Part shown: in pieces, positions 60,349-64,000 of the stretch
Numbering within the stretch: position 1 is the stretch's first letter
How the letters are laid out: the number at the start of each line of letters is the position of its first letter
From: Homalodisca vitripennis
Lineage: Eukaryota > Arthropoda > Insecta > Hemiptera > Cicadellidae
NCBI RefSeq assembly: GCF_021130785.1
Contig: NC_060213.1
Location: 94,852,501 to 94,916,500 of the forward strand
Length of the DNA: 64,000 bases
Direction: 5' to 3'
Program-made: the position numbers and the translations under genes
Notes under the pieces: model-generated
Told to the model about the DNA's origin: nothing
Database searches by the model: none
What the model saw: only the letters and a program-made list of their open reading frames with translations

Positions 60349-60400
60349 CCAGGACAGTGAATGTTCATGTCATGATGTAAACATGCGCAAATTAAAGTAT
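60349..60400 (+). pseudogene. Possible C-terminal exon f, copy 2 (ruined)
   Basis: CCAGGACAGTGAATGTTCAT matches CCAGGATATGAAACGTTCAC at 24902 but has stops and no AG acceptor. It lies about 0.3 kb after exon e in both units. Confidence 0.3.
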
Positions 60401-60942
60401 ACTGGTACTACACCACCTGTATGTGTGTTTTAGTACCATCGTATACACTGAGTGATTAAGTAGAGTGGACTTTTTAATAAAAAAAAGCATTAAATTAAAT
60501 TTTACAAAATTATTAATTCGTATTTTTTTATAATTTTCGTTTATTTTAGTAATTTTTGAAAACTAAAAGGGTGAAAGAGTAACATAGCAATATTTTGCTG
60601 GTTTTGAACAATAAAAATAAGCATGATTATTACATAGTGTTACTAACTCAGTGTATGGTTAATAGGTACAAATAAACAATCTAAAATGCAAACAAGATTG
60701 AAATCAGTCACAGACAGACATTAACGTGACATTCACATTACTCATTTTAATTACAGGAAAATTGTGTGCAGCTCCAAAAAGAAACTAATGCAATATACCA
60801 GTTTTATTTTTTAGTGTTACATTTTTACAAGTATCTACGGTCAAGAATAATCAGAGAAGACAACTCTTACATATAAATGAATAGTCTAGACGTATAATGT
60901 CTAAAGTATAATATGGCTCACTAACGCATTGTTTCTCATGAG

Positions 60943-61023
60943 ACAATTCTTGGTGCCAGTTTCTACCTGAGTCCCACAGGAGTACTTACAGCAGATTGCG
61001 GACACATTTCAGTAAGTTGGAAG
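60943..61023 (+). pseudogene. His-region exon g, copy 2 (open, His lost)
   Basis: 81 bases between TTTCTCATGAG and GTAATG. It reads T-I-L-G-A-S-F-Y-L-S-P-T-G-V-L-T-A-D-C-G, then H-I-S-V-S-W-K, open throughout. This is a clear match to the S1 protease box GAS.LSP..VLTAAHC, but A-H is replaced by D, so the catalytic His is absent. It begins a further unit that runs out of the window. Confidence 0.65.
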
Positions 61024-61173
61024 GTAATGTTCTCTTGAGGAAAGACATACCTAACATTGGCATAAAGGAATAATGTAAGTGAAGAAATGACTTAAAAAAT
61101 ATCTTTGGACTGCTCTCTACAAGTGATTGTTGTGGAATATTATCCTGGTAGAAAAGTTTGCTCAGTAGTTCAG

Positions 61174-61236
61174 AAAAACAGATAATTTATTCTTAAAAAC
61201 AGATAATTTATTCTTAGAAAACAGAACTTATTCTTA
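61174..61236. repeat. Short tandem repeat, about 24-base unit
   Basis: ACAGATAATTTATTCTTA occurs twice and a third, shortened copy follows (ACAGAACTTATTCTTA). Confidence 0.7.
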
Positions 61237-61544
61237 CTCCTATGTAAATACGTTTAAAATGGACAATTAGGACATAAAAGAATCATGTAAAAACAAAGAC
61301 TATTATTAATTATTCTAAGTACTATTATTATTTGTCCTTTTTTAAGACACTACATATAGAACCGCCAGTAAAAAATAATTATTCATGAGCACAGTACTTT
61401 ATGAGTGTATGTAATTTACAGTAATAATAATGAGTTATTTCCCAAGGGATGGTAGTAGGCGCAACGATAAGCATTATTATGTTTTTAATTATTTACTAAT
61501 AAGAATAATGTCAAACTTTAAATATTTGTGGAAAAAAGCAACAG

Positions 61545-61615
61545 CGCCTTAATGAATAAAGTAACTTGCTATCCCGGCAAGTGATTGATTTTGTTTCGAG
61601 TCCCGGTAAATCTAG
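61545..61615 (+). repeat. Decayed tRNA-like segment, copy 2
   Basis: ATCCCGGCAAGTGATTG followed by GTTTCGAGTCCCGG is recognisable as a tRNA-like anticodon arm and T-arm. It is paralogous to 27930-28005. Confidence 0.45.
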
Positions 61616-61773
61616 TTTCTTTTGCTCATTGATCTTTCGAATAAAATTAAACGATTGGGTATCATATAAATTAAATTAGTGCTAAAATATATTAAATAGT
61701 TATTTTTTAAACTCATCACGTGTTAGCTCTTTTATTTAAACGCATGCGTGTCATAAAAATAGTGTTTCCACAG

Positions 61774-61796
61774 GGATCTATGAGCATTACTAGAAG
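61774..61796 (+). pseudogene. 23-nt micro-exon i, copy 2
   Basis: Lies between TTTCCACAG and GTGGGTAT and is exactly 23 bases like the 28160 copy, with six base differences. Open in the phase left by exon g. Confidence 0.35.
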
Positions 61797-63033
61797 GTGG
61801 GTATTTATTACCTTAAAACTTTATCAATACCTAATTATCTAGAAGAATAGAAAATGTTATAGTTGGTGTGATTGACCTTGGAATTGAAAAATATTATTTA
61901 AAAACCAAAAAACTATTATTAATAGGTTCAGGTTTGTTTATAATCAAAAAGGAACCACACATTTGTAGGTTTTCATTTGCACATAAATTTAATTTTATCA
62001 CAAAAAAAACTTTTTTTAAGTATTCAGAATATCCATTCATACAATATTTTAAATCATAAAATTATAAAAACCTAGGAACAAAACTAAGTACTTAAATTTG
62101 ATAGTGGTAATGTGTAGTCAAAACTAGTTAGCGGAATCAAGGATAGATATAGTATTTTGAGTGATTTCAATATTCTAATGTTGTGTATCTTGTCATAAAA
62201 CAAGACACCGGCGTTCTATAAGGTTCTCTTTGGTATGGAAATATGGTCTAAACTTAACAAACATGTATATGTATAAATGATGGATCTAAACCAGCTTAGC
62301 TCTATAGATTTAAGGTGGCATTCTCAATTGTTTCAACTAGTGAAAGTAAAATCTCTTTCACGCTAAGCCACATGCGGAATTCTCCTTCTAAACTAATTCA
62401 TTAGCCCAGACTCATAAAGAACTCTCTGTTTATACACGTTCCTATTTGGCACCAATGTTTTGTTAGCCACGACCTTAAAGTTAGTTACTTAAACATTTAT
62501 CGAATTGCCGGGTCTAAAACACTTGTTAAAGTACTGTAATTGCACTCACATTAGAACGAATATCAAACGGATCAGTCTCTTAATTTAGTCCACATTGTTT
62601 TCGGGCTCTTTATGTGTAGAACAATAAAACCTAAGCCACAGCTTAACTAGTGAGATATAGTAACACATGTTACTTAATTGTTTTATTACATATTAGTGAT
62701 ATTATTACGTTCTCTATTACAAATGCGGAAATAGGGAACACGTCATCTTGTTGTGTGGATTATTACTGTAAAAGTTCCTTACAACTATTCATACATTTTA
62801 GTGACAGGATACACTAGAGGTTAATAATAAATACTTCCATTTTAATTTCATATGAATTTTTTCTGTATAAAAATAATAACATTTACAAACAAAAATTGGG
62901 TGTCTACTGTTTAAATAGTAATTTATACAATATAGGATTTTACACATTGTTACCATTGAAGCAGAATTTTGATATTTATATCCCTAATATTAGAACGTAT
63001 AAGCCACATTATGGGACTTTAGGGTTATATGTT

Positions 63034-63036
<3 letters not shown>
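61797..63036. other. AT-rich intron-like stretch
   Basis: No 'YDL' or LP exon was found, although they would be expected further on. Nothing was recognised. Confidence 0.4.

Positions 63037-63078
<42 letters not shown>
63037..63078. repeat. (TA)n microsatellite
   Basis: Pure TA run of about 40 bases. Confidence 0.95.
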
Positions 63079-63081
<3 letters not shown>

Positions 63082-64000
63082 TCGTATGTACAATTTAAAT
63101 ACGTCTATAATATTGATATATTTTCTTTTTTTTACAGCATCTTTAATTACTGAATTGTAATAAATAATTATATATTATTTTGTCATTTGATTGGTTCGGT
63201 TATTTACCTATATATTTTAATTCGTATTATTAACTATAAACTTATAGTTAATAATGCTTAACTATAAACTTCAATTATTTATAATGTAATTAACATAAAT
63301 GATTCATCGCTCCAATTTCATTATTTGTAATTATGGAATACAAGCGAAAATGGTTTTTTGTATTAAAAAAACTAAGACTACCCCTAATCAAAAGCATTTA
63401 AAGTATTTTACGCTTACATTCTTATAAAGAGAGACAGCCACTCAGAATAATGCTGTGAGGAACATGTTGGTTTTCTGGGTCTCGTCTGTCACATCTCCGC
63501 TGTTATTTGGAATAATGCTTCTCAAATGCATAGTTACGTAGGTTTAGCTGTCATTTGCTTAAATATGGTTCAGTAACATCATATCTGCAATATATTTATA
63601 GGCTGTATTTTATTTTCATGTTAAATTGGCGAAATTATTGACAGGTAATTTATTTATTTCATTCAATCTCACTTTAAAAGATTATTTTAAGCTAAGAAGA
63701 CATAAAATTATTTATAACGTTGTATTTTACAAAAACTACATCACTGTTTTTTACCTGGTTCCTGTTCACTATTTCAGGAAATACATTTCACAATTACCTG
63801 CTAGAGCCAATTAAACCTGTTCCATTGTAGTGAGCCTATGAATTGTGTTAGTTTTTCTTCTAAGATTTAGTGCTAGGAAATTAATATAGTTTGGTATAAA
63901 TATAGTAACACTTTTTGCTGGTAAGTATAAAATATTCACTTTATATACACTTTTATGTCTTTTAATTTATGTTTACACGTTAATTTTATAAGTGTTGTGT
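63079..64000. other. AT-rich end of window
   Basis: AACTATAAACTT is repeated directly and inverted around 63230-63275. Nothing else was recognised. Confidence 0.4.

Overview
The window looks like nuclear DNA from an arthropod, most likely an insect. It is very AT-rich, no host ORF exceeds about 110 codons, and short exon-like islands with GT/AG borders lie kilobases apart. It carries (TA)n microsatellites, tRNA-derived SINEs and LINE, Penelope-like and Ty3/Gypsy retroelements. I cannot name the species. No intact host gene is visible.

The main hidden structure is a set of short exon-like islands, all on the + strand, that recur in nearly the same order. Read in sequence they resemble the parts of a trypsin-like (S1) serine protease. 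They are a His-region exon (27394, 60943), a 23-nt micro-exon (28160, 61774), a 'YDL' segment (about 4995, 30775), an 'LP...DFATF' exon (256, 11834, 34176, 46696), a 46-nt exon (1054, 15384, 20249, 47454, 55428), a short exon after CTACAG (13823, 21470, 36323, 48922, 50834, 58217), a 'STVC.AEFYG' exon (22250, 51321, 59004), a degenerate GDSGGP-like exon (24584, 53170, 59959) and a possible C-terminal exon (24902, 60349). Flanking intron-like DNA is also alignable between copies (5610/31450; 14240/45760; 17440/50187/55020). I read this as an old tandem array of a long-intron protease gene, now mostly or wholly pseudogenes: frameshifts, stops, lost splice sites, and no intact catalytic His or Ser in the copies seen.

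The array is interrupted by younger insertions. A decayed Penelope-like reverse transcriptase lies at 28320-29270 (minus). A LINE with its reverse-transcriptase start joined to its C-terminal tail lies at 23820-24264 (plus). tRNA-headed SINE units next to (TA)n tracts lie at 33366-33735 and 56517-56926, and a MITE-like element at 15850-16047.

The largest insertion, 37066-45510, is a Ty3/Gypsy LTR retrotransposon complex. Unit A (37066-40558) has lost nearly all of its 5' LTR but keeps the primer-binding site, a 1.7-kb leader, gag, and pol as far as the protease and the start of reverse transcriptase. Unit B (40559-45510) lies between two 391-bp LTR copies that look identical. It keeps the leader, a short pol C-terminal tail, a long T-rich 3' region and the polypurine tract, but lacks gag and most of pol. 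Between gag and pol lies a textbook -1 frameshift signal: TTTAAAC, a 7-nt spacer, and a stem that can form an H-type pseudoknot.

The remaining DNA is AT-rich intron-like or intergenic sequence with microsatellites and faint repeat remnants.
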